This document shows positions 34,121 to 41,548 of a DNA stretch of 64,000 nucleotides, piece by piece; the first letter of the stretch is position 1; each line of letters starts with the position of its first letter. Under the pieces are notes generated by a model. The model saw nothing but the letters and a program-made list of their open reading frames with translations. It ran no database searches and had not been told where the DNA came from. The translations under genes and the position numbers were made by a program. Source of the stretch: Sporosarcina sp. Marseille-Q4943 (GTDB taxonomy: Bacteria > Bacillota > Bacilli > Bacillales_A > Planococcaceae); NCBI RefSeq assembly GCF_943736995.1, contig NZ_OX031157.1, positions 1,523,001 to 1,587,000 on the forward strand. Reading direction: 5' to 3'.

Positions 34121-34949
34121 TTTTCTGTTTCCCCCATTTCCAGAATGGAGTGGATGAAGTTTCAGTTTCCGCTCCAAACCATACTTGCCGAAGCTGTTTC
34201 TCAAATTCCTCCATCGACAGATTCCGATTGATATCCCCATTTGCGGTGATGCTGACGGCACCCGTCTCTTCGGATACGACAATCGTGATGGCATCGGTCA
34301 CTTCACTGATGCCGAGAGCCGCCCGGTGCCGAGTTCCGAGCTCCTTTGAAATGAAAGGGTTTTCCGATAGGGGTAAGTAACAGCCGGCAGCTGCAATCCG
34401 ATTCTTTTGCAAAATGACAGCTCCGTCATGCAACGGAGTATTTGGAATGAATATATTGATGAGTAATTCCGACGTAACAATCGAGTTCAACGGAGTCCCG
34501 GTTTCAATATACTCGCTGAGTCCGGTCTCCCGTTCAATCGAAATAAGCGCTCCAATACGCCGCTTTGCCATATAGCTCACCGACTTGGTGAAGGCTTCGA
34601 TCATGCGATCACGTTCCTCTTCTTCCTGCATTGCCGACCTCGCAAATAAACGGCCTCTCCCTAACTGCTCCAAGGCACGGCGCAATTCAGGCTGGAAGAT
34701 GATGATGACTGCAAGAAAGCCGAATGTGAGCACTTGCTCCATCATCCACTTCAATGTATTGAGCCCAAGATATTCAGTCAGGAATTGGGCGAATAAAATG
34801 ACGAATATCCCTTTTAACAGCTGTACCGCTTTCGTGCCTTTTATGATGGTGATCAATTTATAGAAAACAAACCAGACGAGAAGCACATCCACTATATTTT
34901 TCAGTATTTCAATCGGACTTGAGTTTGTAATCATTTCCCAACCAGGCAT
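34113..34949 (-). CDS. cdaA: Diadenylate cyclase CdaA
   Basis: A 278-residue membrane enzyme: three N-terminal helices (residues 15-95) then a DAC domain with the DGA motif in TPLHDGAVIL and the RHR motif in GTRHRAALG. It makes c-di-AMP from two ATP. GGTGAGG lies about 7 bases before ATG 34949. It heads the cdaA-cdaR-glmM operon, separated from rsiW by a terminator. Confidence 0.96.
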   Translation of the reverse strand: MPGWEMITNSSPIEILKNIVDVLLVWFVFYKLITIIKGTKAVQLLKGIFVILFAQFLTEYLGLNTLKWMMEQVLTFGFLAVIIIFQPELRRALEQLGRGRLFARSAMQEEEERDRMIEAFTKSVSYMAKRRIGALISIERETGLSEYIETGTPLNSIVTSELLINIFIPNTPLHDGAVILQKNRIAAAGCYLPLSENPFISKELGTRHRAALGISEVTDAITIVVSEETGAVSITANGDINRNLSMEEFEKQLRQVWFGAETETSSTPFWKWGKQKNG

Positions 34950-35108
34950 GCGCTTCCCTCACCTTCATCGCAAATTCTTTACTTCAGTATATCATACAGC
35001 CCAGTTTCAATGCTCTTGAAAACGAAAGAGGACTGGTTACTAATGGGAACGTTTTGGTTGATGTTTTGTTTCCTTCCCCTATGTGTTAATCGTTCATTCA
35101 TTTAATAT

Positions 35109-35147
35109 AAAAAAACGACCGCTCTCCCATTGCCGGGAAGGCGATCG
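35109..35147 (-). terminator. Terminator of the sigW-rsiW operon
   Basis: Minus strand: CGATCGCCTTCCC and GGGAGAGCGGTCG form a 13-bp stem with two mismatches and seven T residues, 13 bases after the rsiW stop. Confidence 0.82.
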
Positions 35148-35159
35148 CTGTCATTGCTA

Positions 35160-35789
35160 TTATTCCTGCGGCTCCTCGTTGGAGGACGGGAAAATATCCT
35201 TGACTGTCGACTTGATTTTATACCATAGCCAGTCGAAAGCTTGATCAATCTCTTCACTTTTCCCTGTAACGACTGCTGTCGATGCCATATATTTTGCGCC
35301 GTGGATAACAGTTACATTGCCATCCACTTCCCCTTCGATCCGAAGATTGCCATTTGTGACGACGATGTCCCCTTTCACGACTTCTCCGGCAGGAACGACG
35401 ACCGTTTCCCCTTCGACGACAAGATTCGGCTGCTTCGTGAAGGAGAATTGCTGATCATTACTATAGCTTGAAAAGAGCGTTGCGCTCATTAATAGTAAAA
35501 ATAGTGCGGCCGCAGCCACGAGTGGGTGCCTGCGTAATAGGCGCTGAAAGCCGGCTTGCGATTTTTCTTTCGGGAGACGTGCCATGACGCCCGAGACAAA
35601 TCCGTCCGGTGCCTGGATTGGAGCAGCATCCTTCAGGAATAAAGCCGACATTTTCAGTTCATCCATCATATCCCTGCAATGTTCACAGGCAGCTAAATGC
35701 TTTTGCAGCATCTGCTCATCTTCTCGGCTTATGTCTCCGTCTAAATACGCGTGCATTAAATGGATTATTGGTTCCTGACACGTATTCAT
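35160..35789 (-). CDS. rsiW: Anti-sigma-W factor RsiW
   Basis: A 209-residue single-pass membrane protein: N-terminal zinc domain with H-x3-C-x2-C (KHLAACEHC), one helix (about residues 85-103, AAAALFLLLMSATLF) and an extracytoplasmic part containing VVVPAGEVVKGDIVVTNGNL. Length and layout match B. subtilis RsiW, which is cut by PrsW and RasP under envelope stress. ATG 35789 has AGGAGGG 8 bases upstream; the in-frame extension to 35843 would lie inside sigW. Confidence 0.92.
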   Translation of the reverse strand: MNTCQEPIIHLMHAYLDGDISREDEQMLQKHLAACEHCRDMMDELKMSALFLKDAAPIQAPDGFVSGVMARLPKEKSQAGFQRLLRRHPLVAAAALFLLLMSATLFSSYSNDQQFSFTKQPNLVVEGETVVVPAGEVVKGDIVVTNGNLRIEGEVDGNVTVIHGAKYMASTAVVTGKSEEIDQAFDWLWYKIKSTVKDIFPSSNEEPQE

Positions 35790-35802
35790 ACTTAATTCCC
35801 TC

Positions 35803-36366
35803 CTACATATTACCCATTTGCTTCCGTAGCGCTTCCCGTCCACGGTGAACTCGGGTCTTTACAGTACCAAGTGGTAACTCTAAAATATCACTGATCTCCT
35901 GCAACGGCAATTCTTCCATATAGCGAAGAATGATGACGGTACGGTATTTTTCGGGAAGCCGTCCAATCTCATACTGGACACGGTCCTGCGCTTCCATACG
36001 CTCCACTTCTTCCTCCGGCAAGTCGCCGGCCGCTGCAATTTGCGAGTACATGTTGAGGCCATCCGTTCCAGGTACTGTCGCATCGAGATAATAATCCGGC
36101 TTCTTTTTGCGGATTCTGTCGATGCATAAATTTGTTGCAATCCGAAATAACCACGTAGAGAACTTTCGTTTCTGATCATACGTATGAATGTTCACATAAG
36201 CACGTACAAAAGCTTCCTGGGCTATATCTTCCGCTTCTTGGGGATTGCCAAGCATTCGATAACAAACATGATACAGCCGATGTTGAAACATGGTGACAAT
36301 TTCTTCGAATGCATCCTGATCGCCTTTGATCACTTCATTTATTCTTTTATTGACCAATTCATCCAA
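35803..36366 (-). CDS. sigW: ECF sigma factor SigW
   Basis: A 187-residue ECF sigma factor, same length as B. subtilis SigW, with GNPQEAEDIAQEAFVRAYV and FSTWLFRIATNLCIDRIRKK (region 2) and YMEELPLQEISDILELPLGT (region 4). Start is TTG 36366, 10 bases after GGAGG; no ATG fits better. A consensus SigW promoter precedes it, so it is autoregulated. It controls resistance to cell-envelope antibiotics and detergents. Confidence 0.95.
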   Translation of the reverse strand: MDELVNKRINEVIKGDQDAFEEIVTMFQHRLYHVCYRMLGNPQEAEDIAQEAFVRAYVNIHTYDQKRKFSTWLFRIATNLCIDRIRKKKPDYYLDATVPGTDGLNMYSQIAAAGDLPEEEVERMEAQDRVQYEIGRLPEKYRTVIILRYMEELPLQEISDILELPLGTVKTRVHRGREALRKQMGNM

Positions 36367-36402
36367 TGACTTTCATCCTCCGCTCTATGCGGCTGTTCCT
36401 TC

Positions 36403-36431
36403 TATACGATTGAAGGGTCCAACAGGTTTCA
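36403..36431 (-). promoter_or_regulatory. SigW-dependent promoter of sigW-rsiW
   Basis: Minus strand: TGAAAC (36431-36426), a 17-bp spacer and CGTATA (36408-36403). Both hexamers are perfect matches to the SigW consensus. Confidence 0.92.
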
Positions 36432-36501
36432 TTTTTTAATCCATATTTTTTATTTTACCAAAGTTTGATAGTTATTTCCGTCTTTTTGGGAAACTCTTTA
36501 C

Positions 36502-36530
36502 AAAAAAACGCCTGGATCGGAATCCAGGCG
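36502..36530 (-). terminator. Terminator of rocF
   Basis: Minus strand: CGCCTGGAT, 4-base loop, ATCCAGGCG and seven T residues, 7 bases after the stop. Confidence 0.92.
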
Positions 36531-36536
36531 TCATCC

Positions 36537-37442
36537 TCATAATAATTTTTCCCCTAACAATGATCCCATCAGTCCAACTGCGACATCTGCAGTTTTGTTT
36601 CTTTCATCGAGAATCGGATTAACTTCGACGAACTCAGCAGACGTGATCAAACCCGAATCCTCAAGCATTTCCATTGCGAGATGGCTTTCGCGATAGCTTA
36701 TTCCACCCGGCACCGGTGTTCCGACTCCAGGTGTGTAGAGTGGGTCGAGGCCATCCAAATCCAGTGATAGGTGGACCCCATCCAGGTTCTTCGCCTTCAA
36801 ATAATCAATCGCTTCCTTCATGACCGAAGTCATGCCATCCCGGTCAATTTCATGCATTGTGAAAACTTTGATGCCTAGAGCTTTAATTAATTCACGCTCG
36901 CCCGGATCAACTGAACGCGCCCCGATGATGACAATGTTTTCGGGCTTCACTTTCTGCCCTTCTTTGAAAATATTTACTAGTCTTTCATGGCCACGTCCCA
37001 TCAGGACCGCAAGCGGCATTCCATGGATATTACCTGAAGGTGAAGTTTCCGACGTATTCATGTCGACATGCGCATCATACCAGATGACGCCTAAGTTTTT
37101 ATATTTTGCGGTCAAACCTGCAATTGTCCCAATGGCAATACTGTGATCGCCTCCGAGAACGAGCGGAAAGTTCCCTTTCTCTACGACATCAGCTACCCGG
37201 TTTGCGAGTTCAGTCGTCGCTTGGACAACTTCCTCCAAGTTTTTCAACTTTGCAACTTCCCGATCCTTACGTTCGACAGCACTTACTTGGACATCCCCCT
37301 CATCCTTCAGCGTATGTCCGATTGCTTTCAATCTATTTACCGCTCCAGCATATCGGATGGCGCTCGGTCCCATGTCCACGCCTCTACGGCTTTGCCCATA
37401 ATCTAGCGGAACCCCTATTAATGATATATTCATTTTTTTCAT
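36537..37442 (-). CDS. rocF: Arginase
   Basis: A 301-residue ureohydrolase with the manganese-binding motifs VLGGDHSIAIG, IWYDAHVDMNT and LSLDLDGLDP. It splits arginine into ornithine and urea. Length and motifs fit arginase rather than agmatinase. ATG 37442 has a run of G residues (GGGGGG) 9 bases upstream. No rocD or rocE gene is adjacent, so it stands alone here. Confidence 0.93.
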   Translation of the reverse strand: MKKMNISLIGVPLDYGQSRRGVDMGPSAIRYAGAVNRLKAIGHTLKDEGDVQVSAVERKDREVAKLKNLEEVVQATTELANRVADVVEKGNFPLVLGGDHSIAIGTIAGLTAKYKNLGVIWYDAHVDMNTSETSPSGNIHGMPLAVLMGRGHERLVNIFKEGQKVKPENIVIIGARSVDPGERELIKALGIKVFTMHEIDRDGMTSVMKEAIDYLKAKNLDGVHLSLDLDGLDPLYTPGVGTPVPGGISYRESHLAMEMLEDSGLITSAEFVEVNPILDERNKTADVAVGLMGSLLGEKLL

Positions 37443-37512
37443 ATTTGTCAGCCCCCCATCCATATTGTAATTCGTTAAATGGAATGGCTCAACCTGACAA
37501 GTTTACGGATAT

Positions 37513-39288
37513 TTATTCATTTTCCACGGATTTCGAAAACATGAATTCACAGTCTATTGGAGACAGAGGCTTGCTGAAGAAATATCCTTGACCTTCTCTA
37601 CAGCCTAATCTATGGAGGATATTCGCTTGCTCTTCTGTCTCGATCCCTTCAGCGATAACATTGAGGCCCGCCGTGTCAGCCAACGTTACGATCGCCTTGA
37701 CGATTGCCCTGCTGTTTTCATTCACATCGATGTCCTTCACAAATGACATGTCGATTTTCACTGTATCTGCTGGCAGTTCTTTTATATAGCTGAACGTGCT
37801 GTACCCCGTCCCAAAATCATCTATCGAGACATGCATGCCTAACTCCCTGATCCGTTGAATCGTATCCCGCATTTCCGCCCGATCCGCGAAGGAGCTCTCG
37901 GTCAGCTCAATTTCAATCAGTTCCGGTTCAGCTTCCTCTTCGAATAAAATCCGCTTGATCGTCTCGACGATATCGGGATCTTCCAGCTGGACAGTCGACA
38001 TATTTACCGCCATCCGAAAAGGTGTATACCCTTGACGTTTCCATTTCACTGCCTGCTTGCAAGCTTCCCGCAACACCCATTCGCCCAATGGCAAGATGAT
38101 TTTCGTCTCCTCCGCCAAAGGGATGAATTTATCCGGCGGGATCCGACCGAGATCAGGGTGGATCCAGCGAACTAAAGCCTCAATCCCTGACAAATTTCTG
38201 CGCGACAAATTCATTTTTGGTTGATATTCCAACGTAAAATGCCCCATTTGAACGCTTTTACGTAATTCATTCTCCAATAAGATGCGTTCCAACGTTTGCG
38301 TCGCTGTCCCCGGCTCGTACACTTTATAGTTTCCGCCGCCACGCTCCTTGACATAATGAAGTGCCTTTTCGGCCTTCATAATTAGCTCTGATGCCGTTTT
38401 CGCATGCTTCGGAAATAGTGCAATCCCGCTGCTAGTGGAAATGGTGCATAGTTCACCGTCAATGCTGATTGGACTTTCCAAACTGGCCTTTATTTCCTCC
38501 ATCAGTTGCTCAGCTTCTTCTTCATTCGCCGCCTCCGTTAACGTGAATGAAAATTCATCACCAGAAATTCGGCCGATGATGTCCTCAGCACGGAGTACTT
38601 TCTTCAACCGCTTCGCGACAATCGACAGCACATAATCCCCGGTTTCCTGTCCAAAGGAGTCATTCACATTGCGCAGTCTGTCAATGTTCAAATAAACCAA
38701 TCCTAGTCTTGACCCAGTGTTCTGCTGTTCAGTAATAGCCGCACGCAGCTTTTTGGCGAAAGCATTGCGATTGAGCAAAGACGTTAGTTGATCGTTATAC
38801 GCAAGGTGACGGTTTTCTTCGACAATCTTACGGTAGATTTCCGCGTCCTTGCGAATCTTCTCCTCCATGAGCTTTCGTTTCGTAATATCATAGCGGATGG
38901 AGATATATCGGTTTGGAATCCCTTTTTCATTCAAAAACGGAACAATTTTCGTATCAACCCAGTAGAAGCTGCCATCCTTCGCACGGTTGCGGATTTCTCC
39001 ATGCCAGACCTTCCCCCGTCCAATTGTCGTCCACATGTTTTTGAAAAACTCTTTCGGATGATAGCCGGAATTAATGATCGAGTGATTTGCCCCGATCAGC
39101 TCTTCCGCTTCATACTTGGATATTTTCGTGAACAATTCATTGACATAGGTGATTGTTCCAGTGCGGTCGGTCATCGCGATGATGACTGATTGATCGAGGG
39201 CAAACGCTATATCAGCGAGCATCGCCTCCACATCCTGCTGATTGTCTAATCCCGTCATTTTTCGCATTGTTTTATAATAGTCATGCAT
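37513..39288 (-). CDS. PAS-GGDEF-EAL cyclic-di-GMP protein
   Basis: A 591-residue cytoplasmic protein with a PAS domain (about residues 22-145: ITYVNELFTKISKYEAEELI, DGSFYWVDT), a GGDEF domain whose signature reads SGDEF (GRISGDEFSF) and an EAL domain with intact GIEALVRW, ELTES, DDFGTGYS and AEGIETEEQ. The EAL half should hydrolyse c-di-GMP; the SGDEF cyclase half may be active or regulatory. PAS senses an unknown signal. ATG 39288 is preferred over the in-frame TTG at 39297, which sits too close to AAAGGA. Confidence 0.9.
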   Translation of the reverse strand: MHDYYKTMRKMTGLDNQQDVEAMLADIAFALDQSVIIAMTDRTGTITYVNELFTKISKYEAEELIGANHSIINSGYHPKEFFKNMWTTIGRGKVWHGEIRNRAKDGSFYWVDTKIVPFLNEKGIPNRYISIRYDITKRKLMEEKIRKDAEIYRKIVEENRHLAYNDQLTSLLNRNAFAKKLRAAITEQQNTGSRLGLVYLNIDRLRNVNDSFGQETGDYVLSIVAKRLKKVLRAEDIIGRISGDEFSFTLTEAANEEEAEQLMEEIKASLESPISIDGELCTISTSSGIALFPKHAKTASELIMKAEKALHYVKERGGGNYKVYEPGTATQTLERILLENELRKSVQMGHFTLEYQPKMNLSRRNLSGIEALVRWIHPDLGRIPPDKFIPLAEETKIILPLGEWVLREACKQAVKWKRQGYTPFRMAVNMSTVQLEDPDIVETIKRILFEEEAEPELIEIELTESSFADRAEMRDTIQRIRELGMHVSIDDFGTGYSTFSYIKELPADTVKIDMSFVKDIDVNENSRAIVKAIVTLADTAGLNVIAEGIETEEQANILHRLGCREGQGYFFSKPLSPIDCEFMFSKSVENE

Positions 39289-39380
39289 AGGAACCAAATC
39301 CTTTCTGCTAACCCTCTTGCTGTCGTTTAGTTGAATTACTGTCGTAACTATACAGGCATGAAATCAATACGGGGTATCGC

Positions 39381-39549
39381 AAGTTCTCCTTCCTCTTTCA
39401 TAAGTTCTCGTTTATGCCGGAAATGTTCTCATTCCTGTTGTTAAAGTTCTCGTTTATGCTAGAAATGTTCTCATTCCTCTTTAAGGAGTTCTCGTTCTTG
39501 CCGTTGAAGTTCTCGTTTCTATCGAAGAAGTTCTCATTCCTTACACAGG
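39381..39549. repeat. 21-bp array, AAGTTCTCGTT core (8 units)
   Basis: GTTCTC occurs at 39383, 39404, 39425, 39446, 39467, 39488, 39509 and 39530, exactly 21 bases apart. Units read RWGTTCTCRTTYHT followed by about 8 variable bases; units alternate between GTTTATGC-like and ATTCCTNT-like versions. Longest array in the window. Confidence 0.93.
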
Positions 39550-39779
39550 CTTGCTTCTAGCTGTCTCTACTATACCTTTCTATGATACCCGTAAAATCTG
39601 TATAAGATGGGTTAGCTGAATGAACATTTTTCGAAAGTGTTGGGGGATTTTAGGCAATAAAAAAAATCCTATCTTTTGATGGATTTGGGTGGGTTTGTAT
39701 TTAGTTTGTGGGGTTGTTTAATAATTTCTTTTTAATTAAAACCAATTTGCTCGCAATTACCTTGCGGCATTGCTCGCAA

Positions 39780-39810
39780 AACTTTTTTATCGCGAAGCGC
39801 TAAAAAAGTT
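39780..39810 (-). terminator. Hairpin downstream of tRNA-Gln, possible terminator
   Basis: AACTTTTTTA and TAAAAAAGTT form a perfect 10-bp stem directly against the 3' end of the tRNA-Gln gene, with a GC-rich loop (inner CGC/GCG pairing). It could end tRNA transcription although no free T run follows. Confidence 0.45.
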
Positions 39811-39885
39811 TGGCTGGGGTAGCTGGATTCGAACCAACGAATGACGGAGTCAAAGTCCGTTGCCTTACCGCTTGGCTATACCCCA
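39811..39885 (-). tRNA. tRNA-Gln (UUG anticodon)
   Basis: 75 bases including an encoded CCA. Acceptor TGGGGTA pairs with TACCCCA; anticodon loop CTTTGAC gives UUG; the T loop GGTTCGAATCC is standard. Last gene of the leftward tRNA cluster. Confidence 0.95.
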
Positions 39886-39970
39886 ACGTTAAAATTGAGA
39901 TAAGCTTCGCACAACTGCGTCAGCTACACTCGATCAGTCAGTCACGTAACATTATTGCTATATGTATAAA

Positions 39971-40055
39971 TGGTGGTGGGGGACGGATTCGAACCGCCGA
40001 ACCCTGAGGGAGCGGATTTACAGTCCGCCGCGTTTAGCCACTTCGCTACCCCACC
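39971..40055 (-). tRNA. tRNA-Tyr (GUA anticodon)
   Basis: 85 bases with encoded CCA and the long variable arm of tRNA-Tyr. Acceptor GGTGGGG pairs with CCCCACC; anticodon loop CTGTAAA gives GUA; T loop GGTTCGAATCC. Confidence 0.95.
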
Positions 40056-40159
40056 AGGTTAAAATTGTGATAAGCTGCGCATCTCTTTGTCAGCTTCTAT
40101 CGTTCACTCGGTCACGTACTAGTGTACGCTCCCTCTTCTATAAAGTAAAAAAACAAACA

Positions 40160-40234
40160 TGGTGACCCCTACGGGATTCGAACCCGTGTTACCGCCGTGA
40201 AAGGGCGGTGTCTTAACCGCTTGACCAAGGGGCC
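40160..40234 (-). tRNA. tRNA-Glu (UUC anticodon)
   Basis: 75 bases with encoded CCA; acceptor GGCCCCT pairs with AGGGGTC (one G-U); anticodon loop CTTTCAC gives UUC; T loop GGTTCGAATCC. Confidence 0.95.
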
Positions 40235-40274
40235 ATATTAAAATTAGAATCTACTTCTGAAGCGCACAAATGTT

Positions 40275-40303
40275 ATATTAACAAACTTACTTACATTGTG
40301 CAA
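40275..40303 (-). promoter_or_regulatory. Possible second promoter for tRNA-Glu-Tyr-Gln
   Basis: Minus strand: TTGCAC (40303-40298), 17-bp spacer, TAATAT (40280-40275), 41 bases before the tRNA-Glu 5' end. Confidence 0.45.
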
Positions 40304-40343
40304 GCCTTTTTTATAATTTCTTTTCCAAGCTGCAGGCTGACAT

Positions 40344-40375
40344 AAAAAAAGCGTCTTCCCATGAAACAGAATTCG
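40344..40375 (-). terminator. Weak terminator after tRNA-Thr
   Basis: Minus strand: GCGAATTC and GAAGACGC pair across a 10-base loop (2x2 internal loop) and are followed by seven T residues; an alternative stem ATGAAAC/GTTTCAT overlaps it. Confidence 0.4.
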
Positions 40376-40386
40376 CAAGTTTCATC

Positions 40387-40462
40387 TGGAGCTTCCAACC
40401 GGATTCGAACCGGTGACCTCTTCCTTACCATGGAAGCACTCTACCTACTGAGCTATGGAAGC
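40387..40462 (-). tRNA. tRNA-Thr (GGU anticodon)
   Basis: 76 bases with encoded CCA; acceptor GCTTCCA pairs with TGGAAGC; anticodon loop ATGGTAA gives GGU; T loop GGTTCGAATCC. Confidence 0.95.
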
Positions 40463-40469
40463 ATAATAA

Positions 40470-40544
40470 TGGCTCCGCAGGTAGGATTCGAACCTACGAC
40501 CGATCGGTTAACAGCCGATTGCTCTACCACTGAGCTACTGCGGA
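40470..40544 (-). tRNA. tRNA-Asn (GUU anticodon)
   Basis: 75 bases with encoded CCA; acceptor TCCGCAG pairs with CTGCGGA; anticodon loop CTGTTAA gives GUU; T loop GGTTCGAATCC. First gene of the cluster. Confidence 0.95.
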
Positions 40545-40575
40545 ATCGTAATTAATTGTTCCAACGACAATATTT

Positions 40576-40604
40576 AGTTTAGCCGAGATGCAGAAAAAAA
40601 TCAA
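40576..40604 (-). promoter_or_regulatory. Promoter of the tRNA cluster
   Basis: Minus strand: -35 TTGATT (40604-40599), 17-bp spacer, -10 TAAACT (40581-40576), 32 bases upstream of tRNA-Asn. Confidence 0.7.
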
Positions 40605-40652
40605 CTCTTTTTTCATTACCCCGTGACGACTTTTTTATATTAGCATGTCCAA

Positions 40653-40681
40653 TCATATTGGTCAAGCCTCTATCATAAAGT
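40653..40681 (+). promoter_or_regulatory. SigE-like sporulation promoter of the pdaB-like gene
   Basis: TCATATT (40653-40659), 14-bp spacer and CATAAAGT (40674-40681) fit the mother-cell SigE pattern KMATATT-N14-CATACAAT. The gene starts 36 bases downstream. Confidence 0.65.
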
Positions 40682-40717
40682 ACCTTATAGATTACTTCGT
40701 TTCAAAGGGGATATGAC

Positions 40718-41383
40718 TTGAGAGCAAAACTAATTATACTCATAATCATCTGCTGCGCAGCCGCACTATTTTTCCCAAGCATGCCCGGTTCTGATTCATT
40801 AAAGACTGTTTTCCGTTTGACGGACGAGCCGAATGAAGTCATCGTCAGGGGAATGTCGGGCTCCGCATTGACAATTAATATTTCATTCGGTGACGAGGAA
40901 GTGGAGGAGCTAATCAGTGAATTACAATCTCCTTATCCATTGCTTCTTCTTGATATGGAATGGGCCGAGCGCTTTCCCGAAATCGTACAATTGATCAAGA
41001 AACGCAACATCCCAACCGGCTTATTGGGACATGCCGGGATGGAGTATGAACAGAATACACCTTTATTGGTCGAACAACTGGAAGTGTACGAGAAGTTTTT
41101 CGGGGTCAAGCCGTTATGGTTTAGGACGTTCGATGAGCAGTTCCCTTACTCATTGCGAAGCACGCTTTGGGATACCGAAGTGAACGCCCTCGGTTCTTCA
41201 GTCCGCTGGCATACGGGAGAGCCGCCGCCAGTCATCGAAGGAGAAATTATTTCGTTGCCCCACCACCGCGAAGAACGGATTACCTTAACCAATTTTAAGA
41301 AGCTGACTGAAACGCGGCAGAACAAATCATTGGAAGACGTCCTTTTCAACATGTCCATCAAGACAAAAAAAATGCCGGAATAA
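40718..41383 (+). CDS. PdaB-like polysaccharide deacetylase homologue, catalytic Asp missing
   Basis: A 221-residue protein with an N-terminal signal anchor (IILIIICCAAALFF). It aligns with sporulation protein PdaB (YbaN): ALTINISFGDE here against ALTFDISWGDE, and EWAERFPEIVQLIKKRNIPTG against [21 protein letters not shown]. The catalytic aspartate of TFD is Asn54, and the later arginine-proline motif is also lost, so deacetylase activity is unlikely. It sits where pdaB lies in Bacillus (beside kbaA, gerD, salA, cwlD). Start TTG 40718, 7 bases after GGGG. Confidence 0.72.
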   Translation: MRAKLIILIIICCAAALFFPSMPGSDSLKTVFRLTDEPNEVIVRGMSGSALTINISFGDEEVEELISELQSPYPLLLLDMEWAERFPEIVQLIKKRNIPTGLLGHAGMEYEQNTPLLVEQLEVYEKFFGVKPLWFRTFDEQFPYSLRSTLWDTEVNALGSSVRWHTGEPPPVIEGEIISLPHHREERITLTNFKKLTETRQNKSLEDVLFNMSIKTKKMPE

Positions 41384-41511
41384 CAAAAGCAAAGGGCGCC
41401 TGCCTAGTGGCGACAGGCATAAGACAAAGATGTGGAGTGGCGGTCTTTGCCACGTAGCATCTTTGACTTATGACCCCGAGACACTGGCGCCCGGAGTCTA
41501 GACGTAAACAA
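41383..41511. repeat. 128-bp palindromic intergenic element, copy 1
   Basis: Begins AACAAAAGC and ends GTCTAGACGTAAACAA. Nested stems: GGGCGCC/GGCGCCC (41394/41486), CTAGTG/CACTGG, CATAAG/CTTATG (41418/41467), AAAGATG/CATCTTT (41426/41458) and GTGGC/GCCAC around a 7-base loop. Shares about 80 percent of positions with copy 2 at 44990. Lies between the pdaB-like gene and the kbaA terminator. Confidence 0.88.
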
Positions 41512-41545
41512 AAGCGCGGTTCCCATATTTGAGGAACTGCGCTTC
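41508..41545 (-). terminator. Terminator of kbaA
   Basis: Minus strand: AAGCGCAGTTCC, 9-base loop, GGAACCGCGCTT, then TTGTTTA, 4 bases after the stop. Confidence 0.82.
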
Positions 41546-41548
41546 TTG

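Larger units (their letters stand above)
39289..39810. other. Long intergenic region upstream of the EAL gene
   Basis: About 520 bases with no supported gene. It holds the eight-unit 21-bp array (39381-39549), a T-rich stretch, two copies of TTGCTCGCAA near 39750 and 39769, and a hairpin at 39780-39810. The promoter of the EAL-protein gene must lie on the minus strand here but I cannot place it. Confidence 0.6.

Noticed and set aside
39381..39549. CRISPR array
   Set aside because: The period is only 21 bases with no room for 26-40 base spacers, the conserved part is about 13 bases, and no cas genes are in the window.
40718..41383. Frameshifted pseudogene of pdaB
   Set aside because: The frame is intact over its length, with a ribosome binding site and a plausible SigE promoter; only active-site residues are changed.
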